From an uncultured Aurantimonas sp. (GTDB lineage: Bacteria; Pseudomonadota; Alphaproteobacteria; Rhizobiales; Rhizobiaceae), in NCBI GenBank assembly GCA_947488615.1, contig CANKZU010000024.1, positions 1-42,475 of the forward strand: a stretch of DNA of 42,475 bases. The letters run 5' to 3'. The first letter of the stretch is position 1, and every line of letters begins with the position of its first letter. Below are positions 17,097 through 25,871 of this stretch, one piece after another. A program made the position numbers and the translations under genes. The notes below the pieces were generated by a model that was not told where the DNA came from, did no database searches, and saw only the letters and a list, made by a program, of their open reading frames with translations.

Positions 17097-19202
17097 CTAA
17101 TTCGACAAGAGCTCGGGCAGGAAGAGCGCGATCTGGGGAAAGGCGATGACGAGCGCCAGGCCGATCACCTGAAGCACGATGAAGGGAAGCATCGCGACGA
17201 AGATCTCTTGAAGCTTGATCTCCGGCGGTGCCACGCTTTTGAGCCAGAAGCAGGCCGGACCGAAGGGCGGCGAGAGGAAATAGATCTGCATGTTCATCAC
17301 GAAGAGGATTCCGAACCAGAGCGCCGCCTGATCTGGCTCCAGCCCAAGGCCTGGAGCCAGATCCTTCACCACGGGCGCGAAGATGGGGACGGTGATGAAG
17401 ACGATGGCGATCCATTCCATGAACGTGCCGAGCACCATGAGCACCGCCATCATGAGCAGCACCACGACCAGCGGCGGCACGTCGAGCCCGGTGAACATCT
17501 CCCGCATAAAGGCCGCACCGCCGATGACGTTGTAAATGCCGACGAGGCTCACCGCGCCCAACACCAGCCAGATGATCGTGCCGACCGTCGTGGTGGTGCG
17601 TAAGAGCGAATCGAGCAGCATCTCCCAGGTCAGCTGCATACGGATCGCCGCAACGATGCAGGCGCCAATGACGCCGACCCCCGCCGCCTCGGTGACGGAG
17701 GCGATGCCGGCATAGATGGAGCCCATCACCATCGCGATCACCACGAGTGCCATCAAGACGGCGATGAGCCGGTGGCGCGCCAGCGTCACCTCCTCGCCCT
17801 CCACAATCGCGCGTTCGGAAGCGGTCGGGGCCATATGCGGGCGCAGCCGGCAGATGATCAGGATGTAGACGATGTAGAGCCCCGCATAGAGCGCGCCGGG
17901 CACGGCACCCGCCATGAAGAGCTCGCCGATGCCGACCTGCGCCGCAAGGCCGTAGACGATCATGATGATCGAGGGCGGAATGAGGGTCGCGAGCGACCCC
18001 GACGCGCAAATCACCCCCATGGCGAGCTTGCGGTCGTAGCCGAGGCGGAGCATCTGCGGCAACGCGACGAGACCCAGCATCACGATCTCGCCGCCCATGA
18101 TCCCGGTCATCGCGGCGAGCACCACGGCGACGACGGTTGTCTGCACCGCCACGCCGCCGCGTAGGTTGCCGGCAAAGATCGACATCGCGTCGAAGAGGTC
18201 CTTGGCGACGCCCGAGCGCTCGAGGATGCAGGACATCAGCACGAAGAGCGGCACCGCGACGAGCGTATAGTGCTCGAGGAGTCCGAGCACGTTGGACGAG
18301 ACGAGGAAGAGCCCGCGCGGGCCGAAGAAGAGGATGGCGCAGAGAATCGACACCGTCAGCGTCGCCACACCGAGCGGCATGCCCGTCAGCATCAGCGCCA
18401 AAAGTGCCAGCACGATCGCCACGGTGACCCAGCCGAGGGGAACCGAGCGTATGTCCATGGCTCGTCCGAAGCCGCCGATGAGGTCGAGCGGCGCGAAGAT
18501 CGACCAGACCGCGTCGGTGAGCGCACCGGCGCCGAAATAGTGCTCCAAGACGAGCGCGACCAGCCGAAGGAGAAGGAGCGCCCCCACCACCCCGACGACG
18601 GCCCGCCAGAACCGTCCCGTGACGTCCTCGAAGAGGTTCGCGACGAGCTGCACGGCGTAGAGCAGTGTGCCGAGTGCCAGCCCGGTCTTGAGGAAGGTCG
18701 GCATGGGGGAGTTGAAGCCGCTGCCCGTGCGCTGCACGAGGTCGATCGCCTTCAGCATCGGCTCCATAGTCGATTCGAGAAGGATGTAGATCGCGAAGAG
18801 GCTGATGATCGTTGAGACGAGGGCGAGCCGGTGGCGCGTTCGCGGACCCGCTATGTCAGTGATGACGGTGATGGCGATGTGGCGCCGGTAAAGGGTGATG
18901 TAGCCCGACGACAGCACCCAGGCGAGCGCGCACAAGGTCATCACCATCTCGAACGCCCACTGAGTGGGGGCGTTGAAGACGTAGCGCATCATCACCTCGT
19001 AGACGGTGATGCCCGCCGAGATGAGGTAGAGGGGCGCGATGGCGTGGCCGACGAAACGGCTGACATGCGCTATGCCGCGCGTCGCGGCATAGCGCGGCGC
19101 CATGGTCGGCGGGCCGTGCGTGGCCATGTCGTGCGCCGCCGTGTCCTGACGCTCGGGGTTGGCGACCGCGTCCACCGCCATCGCTTTGGTATCGGTCGGC
19201 AT
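17097..19202 (-). CDS. TRAP transporter fused small/large permease (DctQM)
   Basis: Inner-membrane protein of 701 residues from the ATG at 19202 (GAGAGGAG nine bases upstream). The frame is open to 19301 but that extension covers the intercistronic hairpin. After a hydrophilic head, residues about 50-220 form the four-helix DctQ part (LYLISAGITVYEVMMRYVFNAPTQWAFE). From about 250 onward is the DctM part with LFVLMSCILERSGVAKDLFDAM, GGVAVQTTVVAVVLAAMTGIMGGEIVMLGLVALPQML and SLATLIPPSIIMIVYGL. Such fusions are a known TRAP variant. It uses an ion gradient with the binding protein encoded just upstream to import an organic acid. Confidence 0.93.
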   Translation of the reverse strand: MPTDTKAMAVDAVANPERQDTAAHDMATHGPPTMAPRYAATRGIAHVSRFVGHAIAPLYLISAGITVYEVMMRYVFNAPTQWAFEMVMTLCALAWVLSSGYITLYRRHIAITVITDIAGPRTRHRLALVSTIISLFAIYILLESTMEPMLKAIDLVQRTGSGFNSPMPTFLKTGLALGTLLYAVQLVANLFEDVTGRFWRAVVGVVGALLLLRLVALVLEHYFGAGALTDAVWSIFAPLDLIGGFGRAMDIRSVPLGWVTVAIVLALLALMLTGMPLGVATLTVSILCAILFFGPRGLFLVSSNVLGLLEHYTLVAVPLFVLMSCILERSGVAKDLFDAMSIFAGNLRGGVAVQTTVVAVVLAAMTGIMGGEIVMLGLVALPQMLRLGYDRKLAMGVICASGSLATLIPPSIIMIVYGLAAQVGIGELFMAGAVPGALYAGLYIVYILIICRLRPHMAPTASERAIVEGEEVTLARHRLIAVLMALVVIAMVMGSIYAGIASVTEAAGVGVIGACIVAAIRMQLTWEMLLDSLLRTTTTVGTIIWLVLGAVSLVGIYNVIGGAAFMREMFTGLDVPPLVVVLLMMAVLMVLGTFMEWIAIVFITVPIFAPVVKDLAPGLGLEPDQAALWFGILFVMNMQIYFLSPPFGPACFWLKSVAPPEIKLQEIFVAMLPFIVLQVIGLALVIAFPQIALFLPELLSN

Positions 19203-19228
19203 TGCCGCGTGCTCCTCTCGACGGGTAG

Positions 19229-19256
19229 GGAGACGGCGCCTGGCGGCGCCGTCTCC
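19229..19256 (-). promoter_or_regulatory. Intercistronic hairpin between TRAP binding protein and permease
   Basis: GGAGACGGCGCC and GGCGCCGTCTCC form a perfect 12-bp stem with a four-base loop, 11 bases after the binding-protein stop and 27 bases before the permease start. There is no following U run on the minus strand, so it is not a classical terminator. Stable hairpins in this position commonly protect or uncouple the upstream binding-protein mRNA so that it is made in excess over the permease. That role is inferred here. Confidence 0.7.
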
Positions 19257-19266
19257 GGGCACGGGC

Positions 19267-20334
19267 CTATTGCTCAGGCGTCGCCGTAGCGTCGTCCGCA
19301 TCGTCTTCGCTCAGAAGCCCGGCGTCCTTCAGATACTGGATCTGGACGTCGTAGGCCTCCTGGCTTAGCGGCGAGAGCTCGGCATAGTCCTCCCACACGG
19401 ACTGCGCGATCTTGCGGAACTTAGCGCGCTCCTCGGGAGCCCAGTCGATGATCTCCTTGACGTCGCTGCCGCCCTGACGGTCGCGGTTGAGGAGTTTTTG
19501 GTCTTCGAGCGCCGCGTGCCGGCGCAGGTCCGGCAAGGCCGCCATGTACCAGACCTCGATCATCGTCTGCTGCTCCGGCGTGAAGCCGTCCCAGACGTCC
19601 TTGTTGAAGGCGAGGAAGAGGATCGCCTGGCTATGGATGCCGGGATAGATCGGATAGGGCGCGACCTTGTGGATGCCGGTCGCGTCGTTGTTGACGTAGG
19701 CGCTAGCGTCGGCGGCGTCGATGACGCCCTTCTCGAGCGACGTGTAGACCTCCGAGAACGGGATCGGCACAGAGGTCGCGCCGGCCCGTTTGAAGAGTTC
19801 GGCCGGCAAGCCTTCCGGTGCGCGGATCTTGAGCCCGGCAAGGTCCTCGACGGTACGGATCGGGACCTTGGAGGGCAGCGACTCACGGGTGTAGGCCCCG
19901 CAATTGACGATGTGGACCATGCCGCCAGTATATTCGTCATTGAGCTTTTGCAGGAACTCCTTGCCGCCGGCGTTCATGCACATCGTCTGGCCCTGGTCGG
20001 GGTTGTCGTAGGCCGCGACCATATCGGCGAACATGCCATAGGCCGGGTCCTTGCCGGTTGAGCGCGACACGGTGTCATGCAGGCCGTCGAGGATGCCGGC
20101 CGAGACCGCGTCGATCCCCTCCGCCGGTGGCACGACCGATCCAGTCGGCAGGAGCTCAAGCTCGATCTCCCCGCCCGACATCTCGGTCAGCTTCGGCACC
20201 CACTCGTTCTGCAGGTATTGCAGCGTGAAATCGCCGGCGTTCTGGCTGGTCTGAAGCCGGTAGACCTTTGCGTGCGCGGTACTTGCGATGGCGAGGGCCA
20301 CCGCCGTGACAGCCAATGTACTTTTGTATTTCAT
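19267..20334 (-). CDS. TRAP transporter substrate-binding protein (DctP family)
   Basis: Periplasmic protein of 355 residues with a Sec signal peptide (MKYKSTLAVTAVALAIASTAHA-K). The family core is visible: VEDLAGLKIRAPEGLPAELFKRAGATSVPIPFSEVYTSLEKGVIDAAD, which carries the conserved arginine that salt-bridges the substrate carboxylate. It resembles the TakP/mannonate-type 2-oxo or hydroxy acid binders by the VNNDATGIHKVAPYPIYPGIHSQ stretch. It follows the AtuA pair by 60 bases and precedes the fused permease. A carboxylated substrate that feeds the hydroxyacid dehydrogenases of this operon is the simplest reading. Confidence 0.93.
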   Translation of the reverse strand: MKYKSTLAVTAVALAIASTAHAKVYRLQTSQNAGDFTLQYLQNEWVPKLTEMSGGEIELELLPTGSVVPPAEGIDAVSAGILDGLHDTVSRSTGKDPAYGMFADMVAAYDNPDQGQTMCMNAGGKEFLQKLNDEYTGGMVHIVNCGAYTRESLPSKVPIRTVEDLAGLKIRAPEGLPAELFKRAGATSVPIPFSEVYTSLEKGVIDAADASAYVNNDATGIHKVAPYPIYPGIHSQAILFLAFNKDVWDGFTPEQQTMIEVWYMAALPDLRRHAALEDQKLLNRDRQGGSDVKEIIDWAPEERAKFRKIAQSVWEDYAELSPLSQEAYDVQIQYLKDAGLLSEDDADDATATPEQ

Positions 20335-20393
20335 CGTTCTTCCTCCCTTTGTGAACGCGTCGTCTTGTTAAGTCTCAAGCGAGCGGCTCGACT

Positions 20394-20747
20394 TCACCTC
20401 CTCCAGGGGCTCGCCTCCGCCAGCATGCCTTGCTCCACTCGCACCGGCAGCGACAGCAGCCGGAACGACAAGGTTTTGCCGTGCCCGTCGAGATTCAGCG
20501 CCGTATTGACCCCGCCCTCGAGCACGTCGTCGATCACGAAGTTGAAGGCGCCGAGCCTCGGCAGGTCGTAGCGCCGAACCGCGCTCGCGCCGCGATGGGC
20601 GAACAGCGCGAGCACACGCGCCTCAGTCACCTGTTCGGCCAACGTGTACCAAGCCTCGCGGACATAGGGGATCAAGCTGATGTTCAGGCGGTTGCCCTTG
20701 TCACCCGCGCGCCCGTGCGCAACCTCGTGCAGTGGCACTTCGATCAT
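20394..20747 (-). CDS. AtuA-associated small protein (AtuA-like ferredoxin-fold)
   Basis: Protein of 117 residues starting at the ATG overlapping the AtuA stop (ATGA). It shows the small-domain signature HEVAHGRAGDKGNRLNISLIPYVREAWYTLAEQVT, VRRYDLPRLGAFNFVIDDVLEGG and a final ALNLDGHGKTLSFRLLSLPV. In other bacteria this domain is either a separate gene next to AtuA or fused to its C-terminus. The two presumably form a complex. Its biochemical role is not established. The upstream open frame (to 20867) lies within AtuA and is not used. Confidence 0.88.
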   Translation of the reverse strand: MIEVPLHEVAHGRAGDKGNRLNISLIPYVREAWYTLAEQVTEARVLALFAHRGASAVRRYDLPRLGAFNFVIDDVLEGGVNTALNLDGHGKTLSFRLLSLPVRVEQGMLAEASPWRR

Positions 20748-22117
20748 GTCGCATCCTCCAGCATGACGGCGCGCGCGGGAACGTCGGCGCGCGGCACGAG
20801 GCAGGATCGGGTGGCCACCCGGCGCGTGGTGCTCCATCGCGCACCGCCGGTGCCCGCGGGCCCGCAACAGAGCATCGCCAGCGCCTCGCGCGCCGCCTGG
20901 TCGACAACGTCGCGCTCCGCTCCGGCCGCCGCGATCCGCACCCGTAACTCGGCGGGCTCGGGTCCGGTCTCCGAACGGGTCAATTCGCCCGCATCGTTGT
21001 CGTGCAATGCGCCCAGCCCGATCACGTCGACCCTGAGACGCACGTCAAGTTGCCGGCGTCGCACCCGCTCGCGCAGCACATCAGCCATCGCCATTGCGCG
21101 TGCGCGGCAGTTGAGACCGGCGACGCTCACCTCGCCTTCGCCCAACCAGCCACCATCGTGACTGATCGTAACCTTGAGCCGCTCGGGCCGCGGCGCGCCC
21201 CGGACGCCGTCGATTCGGACGCGGTCGGGGCCTTCCTCGCTCAACGCGATGCCCGTCATGTCCACGGTGACGTCCGGCGTGACGTAGGCGGCCGGGTCGT
21301 GGACCTCGTAGAGAAGCTGCTCCGTCACGCTGGCGACGCTGACTCTTCCGCCGGTGCCTTGAGCCTTGGTAACGACCAGCGCTCCGTCCTCCCCCACCTC
21401 GGCTATCGGAAAGCCGATATCCGCAGGGTCGGGAATCTCCTTGTAGCCCGGCTCGAAGAACACGCCCCCGGCGAGTTGCGCACCGCATTCCAGAAGGTGC
21501 CCGGCGGTGGCGCCCGCCGCCAGACGGTCCCAGTCGTCGGCGGTCCAGCCGAAGTGATGAATCAGCGGAGCCAGCGCCAGCGACGGGTCCCCCGTGCGGC
21601 CGGTCACCACGACCTCGGCACCCCGGCGCAGAGCGTCGACGATGGGCTGCGCGTCGAGATAGGCGTTGGCCGCGATAACCGCGCCGCCGCACATGTCGAC
21701 TCCGACATCCGCGTCGAACGCCTCATAGCTGTCGAGAGGAAGGCCGCGCACGTCATCGCCCTCGACCACGCCGATCCGCGGCGTTCTCAAGCCGAGTTCG
21801 GCGGCCAGGGCGGCGATCCGACGGGCCGCTCCGAACGGATTCGCGCCCCCAAAATTTCCGATGATCGGGATCTTGTGATCGAGGCAAAGCTCCAGGACGG
21901 GCGTCAGGAGCCGGTCGAGCATCGGCTCAAACCCGGCCGAGGGATCGGCCTGGTGCGCCAGTTGAGCCAGTGCCACGGTCCGCTCTCCCAGCACTTCGTA
22001 GAATATCGCCGCGGGTCCATCCGCCGCGACGAGACACCGCACCACCGCGAGGCCCGCATCGACCCGATCGCCCGAAAAGCCGGCGCCGTTTCCCACATGG
22101 AATGTCTTGTTGTTCAT
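20744..22117 (-). CDS. AtuA family protein (DUF1446)
   Basis: Cytoplasmic protein of 457 residues. Family hallmarks are GNGAGFSGDRVDAGLAVVR at the N-terminus, NFGGANPFGAARRIAALAAELG near residue 90, CGGAVIAANAYLDAQPIVDALRRGAEVVVTGRTGDPSLALAPLIHHFGW in the middle and GHLLECGAQLAGGVFFEPG. AtuA was named for acyclic terpene utilisation in Pseudomonas, but most homologues sit in hydroxy-acid operons and the reaction is unknown. The ATG overlaps the GntR stop and its own stop overlaps the small partner, so all three are translationally coupled. Here the context (aldolase, two dehydrogenases, TRAP importer) suggests carboxylate breakdown rather than terpenes. Confidence 0.9.
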   Translation of the reverse strand: MNNKTFHVGNGAGFSGDRVDAGLAVVRCLVAADGPAAIFYEVLGERTVALAQLAHQADPSAGFEPMLDRLLTPVLELCLDHKIPIIGNFGGANPFGAARRIAALAAELGLRTPRIGVVEGDDVRGLPLDSYEAFDADVGVDMCGGAVIAANAYLDAQPIVDALRRGAEVVVTGRTGDPSLALAPLIHHFGWTADDWDRLAAGATAGHLLECGAQLAGGVFFEPGYKEIPDPADIGFPIAEVGEDGALVVTKAQGTGGRVSVASVTEQLLYEVHDPAAYVTPDVTVDMTGIALSEEGPDRVRIDGVRGAPRPERLKVTISHDGGWLGEGEVSVAGLNCRARAMAMADVLRERVRRRQLDVRLRVDVIGLGALHDNDAGELTRSETGPEPAELRVRIAAAGAERDVVDQAAREALAMLCCGPAGTGGARWSTTRRVATRSCLVPRADVPARAVMLEDAT

Positions 22118-22899
22118 GAGGTCACCAGCCGGCTACGTGACCCGCCGCCATGCCGTCTCGGCTTCACCGCGCCGCTCTTCCCGCCTGCCGGTGTCCTGGC
22201 TGTACGGTCCAGCGTCCGCCAAGGGTCCGCCGGTGATGCCGTCGCGATCTCGCCCGACGCCTTGGCTCCATGCTTGACCATCCAGGCTCGCCGGTAAGCC
22301 TCGGTCGAGGCCGGCAGATGCGAGCGCACGGCCTCCGCGTATCGTGCCGTATCGTCGCTTGCGAGCGCGGCGACGATCTCGCGATGCTGAGCGACGACCC
22401 GGTCCAGATGACCCGGATTTCCATAGGCGGCAGCCCGGACCAGATGCACCTTGCGTTCATATTCCTTGATCGCCTCGCGCAATTTGCAGTTGGGACAGGC
22501 TTGGAACTGCACTCTGTGGAACTCGACATTAAGCCGGAAGGCCGCCCGCATGTCGCCCGCCTTGTTCGCAGCCGCATGAGCGTTGCCGAGCGCTTCGAGT
22601 TCCTCGAGCAGCCAAGGTTCGGCTGGCAGAGGCGTCAACTCGGCTGCCCTCACCTCCAGAAGCTCTCGAACCGCATAGAGTTCGTCGATCTCGTCCGGAC
22701 ACGGCTCGACCACCTGCACCCCCCGATTGGGAATCTTCTTCACCAATCCGCTCTGTTCCAGTTCCGTCATCACCGCGCGAAGAGTATAGCGCGACAGCCC
22801 GAAGCGTTTTTGGAGCGGCTCCTCGACCAGATGCGTTCCGGGCGCATAGATGCCGAAGACAATGTCCTCCTCGATCTGTTCGGTGACGGAACGTTCCAT
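22114..22899 (-). CDS. GntR family regulator, FadR/FCD subfamily
   Basis: Regulator of 261 residues. The ATG at 22899 is preceded by CAGGAG at six bases; the TTG at 22923 is less likely. The winged helix spans residues about 15-65 (IVFGIYAPGTHLVEEPLQKRFGLSRYTLRAVMTELEQSGLVKKIPNRGVQV). The FCD ligand domain follows, with a metal-type His/Asp set (NVEFHRVQFQACPNC, VAQHREIVAAL, VRSHL). The basic C-terminal 45 residues are extra for the family. It lies inside the operon it presumably controls. A 16-bp palindrome upstream of the first gene (25856-25871) is a plausible binding site. Confidence 0.9.
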   Translation of the reverse strand: MERSVTEQIEEDIVFGIYAPGTHLVEEPLQKRFGLSRYTLRAVMTELEQSGLVKKIPNRGVQVVEPCPDEIDELYAVRELLEVRAAELTPLPAEPWLLEELEALGNAHAAANKAGDMRAAFRLNVEFHRVQFQACPNCKLREAIKEYERKVHLVRAAAYGNPGHLDRVVAQHREIVAALASDDTARYAEAVRSHLPASTEAYRRAWMVKHGAKASGEIATASPADPWRTLDRTARTPAGGKSGAVKPRRHGGGSRSRLVTS

Positions 22900-22919
22900 C
22901 TCAATCTCCTGCGAAGCGG

Positions 22920-23708
22920 TCAATAGACAGCCCGCACTCCCCGTTCGCTACCGGGCCGGACAGCCTTGAGCGCGTCGGCCATCGTCGCCGAGAAGAGACG
23001 GGTATCGGTGGAGAGCGAAGCCAGGTGGAACCCTTCATCCAGCATCCGCGCAACGTATTGAGGCGAGCCGCAATGAATTCCAGCGAACAGGCCGGCCGCG
23101 CAGGCCTTTTCGCGGATCGTCGCGATAGCATCAACGACCTCAGGTTCGTCCGGGGTCAGGGACGGCGCATAGCCGAGCGAAATCGCCAGATCGGACGGTC
23201 CGATATAGACCGCATCCAGGCCCTTGACCGCCAGGATATCGTCCAAAGCGTCGATGGCCGCCCGGGTCTCGATCATCGCGATGGTGGTGATGGCCCCGTT
23301 GGCCTCACGCAGATAGTCAGGGCCATATGCCATCGATGCCCTTGTCGGCCCGAACGACCGGGCGCCTTCGGGTGCATAGCGGCAGGCCGCAACGAAGCTG
23401 CGCGCTTCCTCGGCCGAGTTGATCATCGGACATATGATACCCGTGAACCCGGCATCGAGCAGCGCCATGACGAAGCCCGAATCGTTCCACCGCACGCGTG
23501 CGAGCTTGGGAGCCCCGCTGACTTCCATGGCCTGCAGCATCGTAAGCGCGGTCTGATAGTCGATGAGTCCATGCTGCAGATCGACGGTCAGCGTGTCGAA
23601 TGGCTGACGCGCGATGATCTCGGCCGTGATCGTGGACGGGATCGAGCACCAGCCGTTCACGCAGCGGGTACCGCTGCGGCAGAGTTCGGCCAGATTGGGA
23701 ATCGCCAT
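22920..23708 (-). CDS. HpcH/HpaI aldolase / citrate lyase family protein
   Basis: Class II-type (metal-dependent) pyruvate aldolase family, 262 residues from the ATG at 23708 with GAGGAG upstream. Motifs are DTLTVDLQHGLIDYQTAL (catalytic His), KLARVRWND (substrate arginine), TIAMIETRAAIDALDDI (metal Glu) and VYIGPSDLAISLGY (metal Asp). Related enzymes cleave 4-hydroxy-2-oxoacids such as 4-hydroxy-2-oxoheptanedioate or 2-keto-3-deoxy-rhamnonate into pyruvate or oxaloacetate and an aldehyde. It lies 25 bases after the hydroxyacid dehydrogenase gene and 20 before the GntR start. Confidence 0.93.
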   Translation of the reverse strand: MAIPNLAELCRSGTRCVNGWCSIPSTITAEIIARQPFDTLTVDLQHGLIDYQTALTMLQAMEVSGAPKLARVRWNDSGFVMALLDAGFTGIICPMINSAEEARSFVAACRYAPEGARSFGPTRASMAYGPDYLREANGAITTIAMIETRAAIDALDDILAVKGLDAVYIGPSDLAISLGYAPSLTPDEPEVVDAIATIREKACAAGLFAGIHCGSPQYVARMLDEGFHLASLSTDTRLFSATMADALKAVRPGSERGVRAVY

Positions 23709-23733
23709 GGGGTCTCCTCGCAAAAATAAATCG

Positions 23734-24690
23734 CTATCGTCGTGGAATTACGCGTGCGGCGGGATCGAGCCGCCCATCGAGAAAGTCGAGAATGTTTTGG
23801 GCCGAATGCATCGCCATCCGCCGCGCGCCTTCGCGCGTCATTGCGGCATCGTGGGGCGTCACGGTCAGGTTGGGTGCCGAGAGGACCGGATCGTGGATCG
23901 ACACCGGCTCGCGCGCGAACACGTCGAGACCTGCGGCAGCGAGAGCTCCGTTTTGCAGCGCCGCGATCAGTGCGGGCTCATCGACGATGCCGCCGCGCGC
24001 TGTATTGATCAGAATCGCGTCCGGCTTCATTCGGGCGAGTCGCGCGGCATCGAAAAGACCCTGGGTCGCCGGACTCAATCCAAGATGCAACGTCACGAAG
24101 TCGGCTTGCCCCAGCGCGGTGTCGAGGTCGCCGACCATTTCGACGCCGGGAACGGACGTCCCCTTTGGCAAAAGCGGATCCACACCCATCACATTCATGC
24201 CGAAGACAGCGGCCCGGCCCGCGACCGCGCGCCCGATCCGTCCCAGTCCCACGATTAAAAGCGTGGCGCCCGACAACTCGACGGGACGCAGTGTCTCGCG
24301 CCGGGCGAAGTCACCCGCGCGCACCGCGGCGTCAGATGCGACGAGCCCGCGCGCCGTGGCCAGCATCAGCATCATCGCGTGCTCGGCAACCGAGACGGCA
24401 TTGGCATTCGCGGTGATCGCGACTGTGACGCCCCTGGAATCGAGCCGGTCGAGCGGCAGGTTGTCGCATCCCACGCCGTGGCGTGACACCATCTGCAGAC
24501 GCTGCGCTGCATCCCAAACCGTCGGATCGAGAGTGCGGCCGCGAAGAAGAAGACACTCGGCCTGCGCCGCCGCCTCGGCGATAGTGGCAGAATCGGGCCG
24601 CGGCAGATGTGTCAACTCGACATCGGCACGAGCCCGCAACAGCGCCAGACCATCCCCATGGATTTCGTCAAGGACCAGAACGCGCTTCAT
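23734..24690 (-). CDS. D-isomer-specific 2-hydroxyacid dehydrogenase
   Basis: NAD(P)-dependent cytoplasmic enzyme of 318 residues, the size of hydroxypyruvate/glyoxylate reductases and short phosphoglycerate dehydrogenases. The coenzyme loop is GLGRIG at residues 148-153. The catalytic triad is intact: Arg232 in NTARGGIVDE, Glu261 in DVFAREPV and His280 in TPHDAAMT. The N-terminal substrate loop HGVGCDNLPLD is typical. It overlaps the preceding Ldh2-type gene by four bases. Two hydroxyacid dehydrogenases of opposite stereospecificity in a row suggest inversion or oxidation of a 2-hydroxyacid via its 2-oxo form. Confidence 0.93.
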   Translation of the reverse strand: MKRVLVLDEIHGDGLALLRARADVELTHLPRPDSATIAEAAAQAECLLLRGRTLDPTVWDAAQRLQMVSRHGVGCDNLPLDRLDSRGVTVAITANANAVSVAEHAMMLMLATARGLVASDAAVRAGDFARRETLRPVELSGATLLIVGLGRIGRAVAGRAAVFGMNVMGVDPLLPKGTSVPGVEMVGDLDTALGQADFVTLHLGLSPATQGLFDAARLARMKPDAILINTARGGIVDEPALIAALQNGALAAAGLDVFAREPVSIHDPVLSAPNLTVTPHDAAMTREGARRMAMHSAQNILDFLDGRLDPAARVIPRR

Positions 24691-25781
24691 GAGGGCGCCA
24701 TCGTCAGTTCGCCGGCCTCGAGTCCAAGGCGGCCAGCCAACGTGACGATACCCTTTAGGACCGCGTGCGGCACCGGCAGCCCACGCGCCAGCCTCTCGCG
24801 AAGACGGGCGCGCTCGGGATCACCCGGAATCATCACCTGGGTGATGCCGCTTTCGGGCATCGAGCCCTGTACATAAGCCACGTAATCGGCAACCTCGCGC
24901 CCGAAACCACCACTAACGTCAAGCCGCGACGGATCGACCAGGATTGACAGCATCCCGTTGCCGAACGGTGCCTCGCTGGGACCGTTGGTCCCGTTCCCGG
25001 TCATGGCTCCGGCCAGCAGCTCGCAGGCCAGCGCAAGTCCGGAACCCTTGTGTTCGCCCATCGCACGCAGTGCACCAGGGCCAGCCCGGGGATTGGGTAC
25101 CTCGCTTTCGATACTGTCACCGTAAAGGGCGCGGGGGTCGGCGGTCCGGCGTCCGTCGCTGTCGATCAACGCGCCTTCCGGCAGCGACTTGCCGCCGCCG
25201 GCGGCGACCAATGCCTTGCCCTCAGCTACGAGCGAGGTGGCGAAGTCGAGGACGAAGTCGTCACCGCCGGAATTGGGAACACCGATCGCGATCGGTGCGG
25301 TCGAAATGCAGCGCTGCCTCGAACCGAAGGGCGCGACGAGACTCGAGGCCGCCACGTTGACGAAATGGACGCTGACCAGCCCGGCGGCGCAAGCCTGCTC
25401 GGCGTAGGCACCGAGCCGGCCGATATGTCCGGCACGCCGCATGGCAACGAGCGCAGTCCCATGCGCTCGTGCCCGATCTATGCCCATTTCAATGGCGTTA
25501 CCTGCCAGTCGCTGCCCCATTCCCGACTGTCCATCGAGATGCAGGATCGTACCAGTATCTGCGATGACTCTGACAGCTTGATTGGCGCGAATGAGTCCGG
25601 TTTCAAGCCATTGATGATAGCGCAGAATACGGATCACCCCGTGGCTGTCGTGCCCCTTCAGGCTGGCATCGACCAGATGGTCGGCAACAATCCGCGCCTC
25701 TTCGGCCGCACAGCCATCATGCTCCAGAATCGCGCGCAGAAGGTGCGTCAGACGCCCAGGATCGACCCGCCCTTCCTCCAT
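24687..25781 (-). CDS. Malate/L-lactate dehydrogenase (Ldh2) family protein
   Basis: NAD(P)-dependent oxidoreductase of 364 residues, the normal family length. I start it at the ATG at 25781, where GGAGG lies six bases upstream and homology begins (DPGRLTHLLRAILEHDGC). Family motifs are DSHGVIRILRYHQWL, DGQSGMGQRLAGNAIEMGID, HIGRLGAYAEQAC, PIAIGVPNSGGDDFVLDFATS and GEHKGSGLALACELLAGA. Relatives oxidise malate, L-lactate, ureidoglycolate, sulfolactate or cyclic imino acids. The reading frame happens to be open back through an ISL3 transposase to 27590, but that fusion is fortuitous. It is the first gene of the TRAP/AtuA operon. Confidence 0.92.
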   Translation of the reverse strand: MEEGRVDPGRLTHLLRAILEHDGCAAEEARIVADHLVDASLKGHDSHGVIRILRYHQWLETGLIRANQAVRVIADTGTILHLDGQSGMGQRLAGNAIEMGIDRARAHGTALVAMRRAGHIGRLGAYAEQACAAGLVSVHFVNVAASSLVAPFGSRQRCISTAPIAIGVPNSGGDDFVLDFATSLVAEGKALVAAGGGKSLPEGALIDSDGRRTADPRALYGDSIESEVPNPRAGPGALRAMGEHKGSGLALACELLAGAMTGNGTNGPSEAPFGNGMLSILVDPSRLDVSGGFGREVADYVAYVQGSMPESGITQVMIPGDPERARLRERLARGLPVPHAVLKGIVTLAGRLGLEAGELTMAPS

Positions 25782-25855
25782 TGCGTTCCTCCAACTTGCG
25801 CAATCCGCCATCAGTGTTCGATAGGGGTACGGTAGCTGTTCGCAGATTGCAAGCA

Positions 25856-25871
25856 AGATCGTTAACAATCT
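25856..25871. promoter_or_regulatory. Candidate operator of the GntR-controlled operon
   Basis: AGATCGTTAACAATCT is a 16-bp palindrome with a single mismatched pair, centred on GTTAAC, 75 bases upstream of the first gene of the operon. FCD-type GntR proteins often bind short palindromes of the form TTGTNNACAA, and the minus-strand reading ATTGTTAACGAT fits that loosely. The assignment to the operon's own GntR is inference. The site lies between the gene and the ISL3 end, so the operon's natural promoter appears to have survived the insertion. Confidence 0.4.

Noticed and set aside
22900..22923. TTG start for the GntR regulator, overlapping the aldolase stop
   Set aside because: The ATG at 22899 has CAGGAG at ideal spacing, and the extra eight residues are not family-like.
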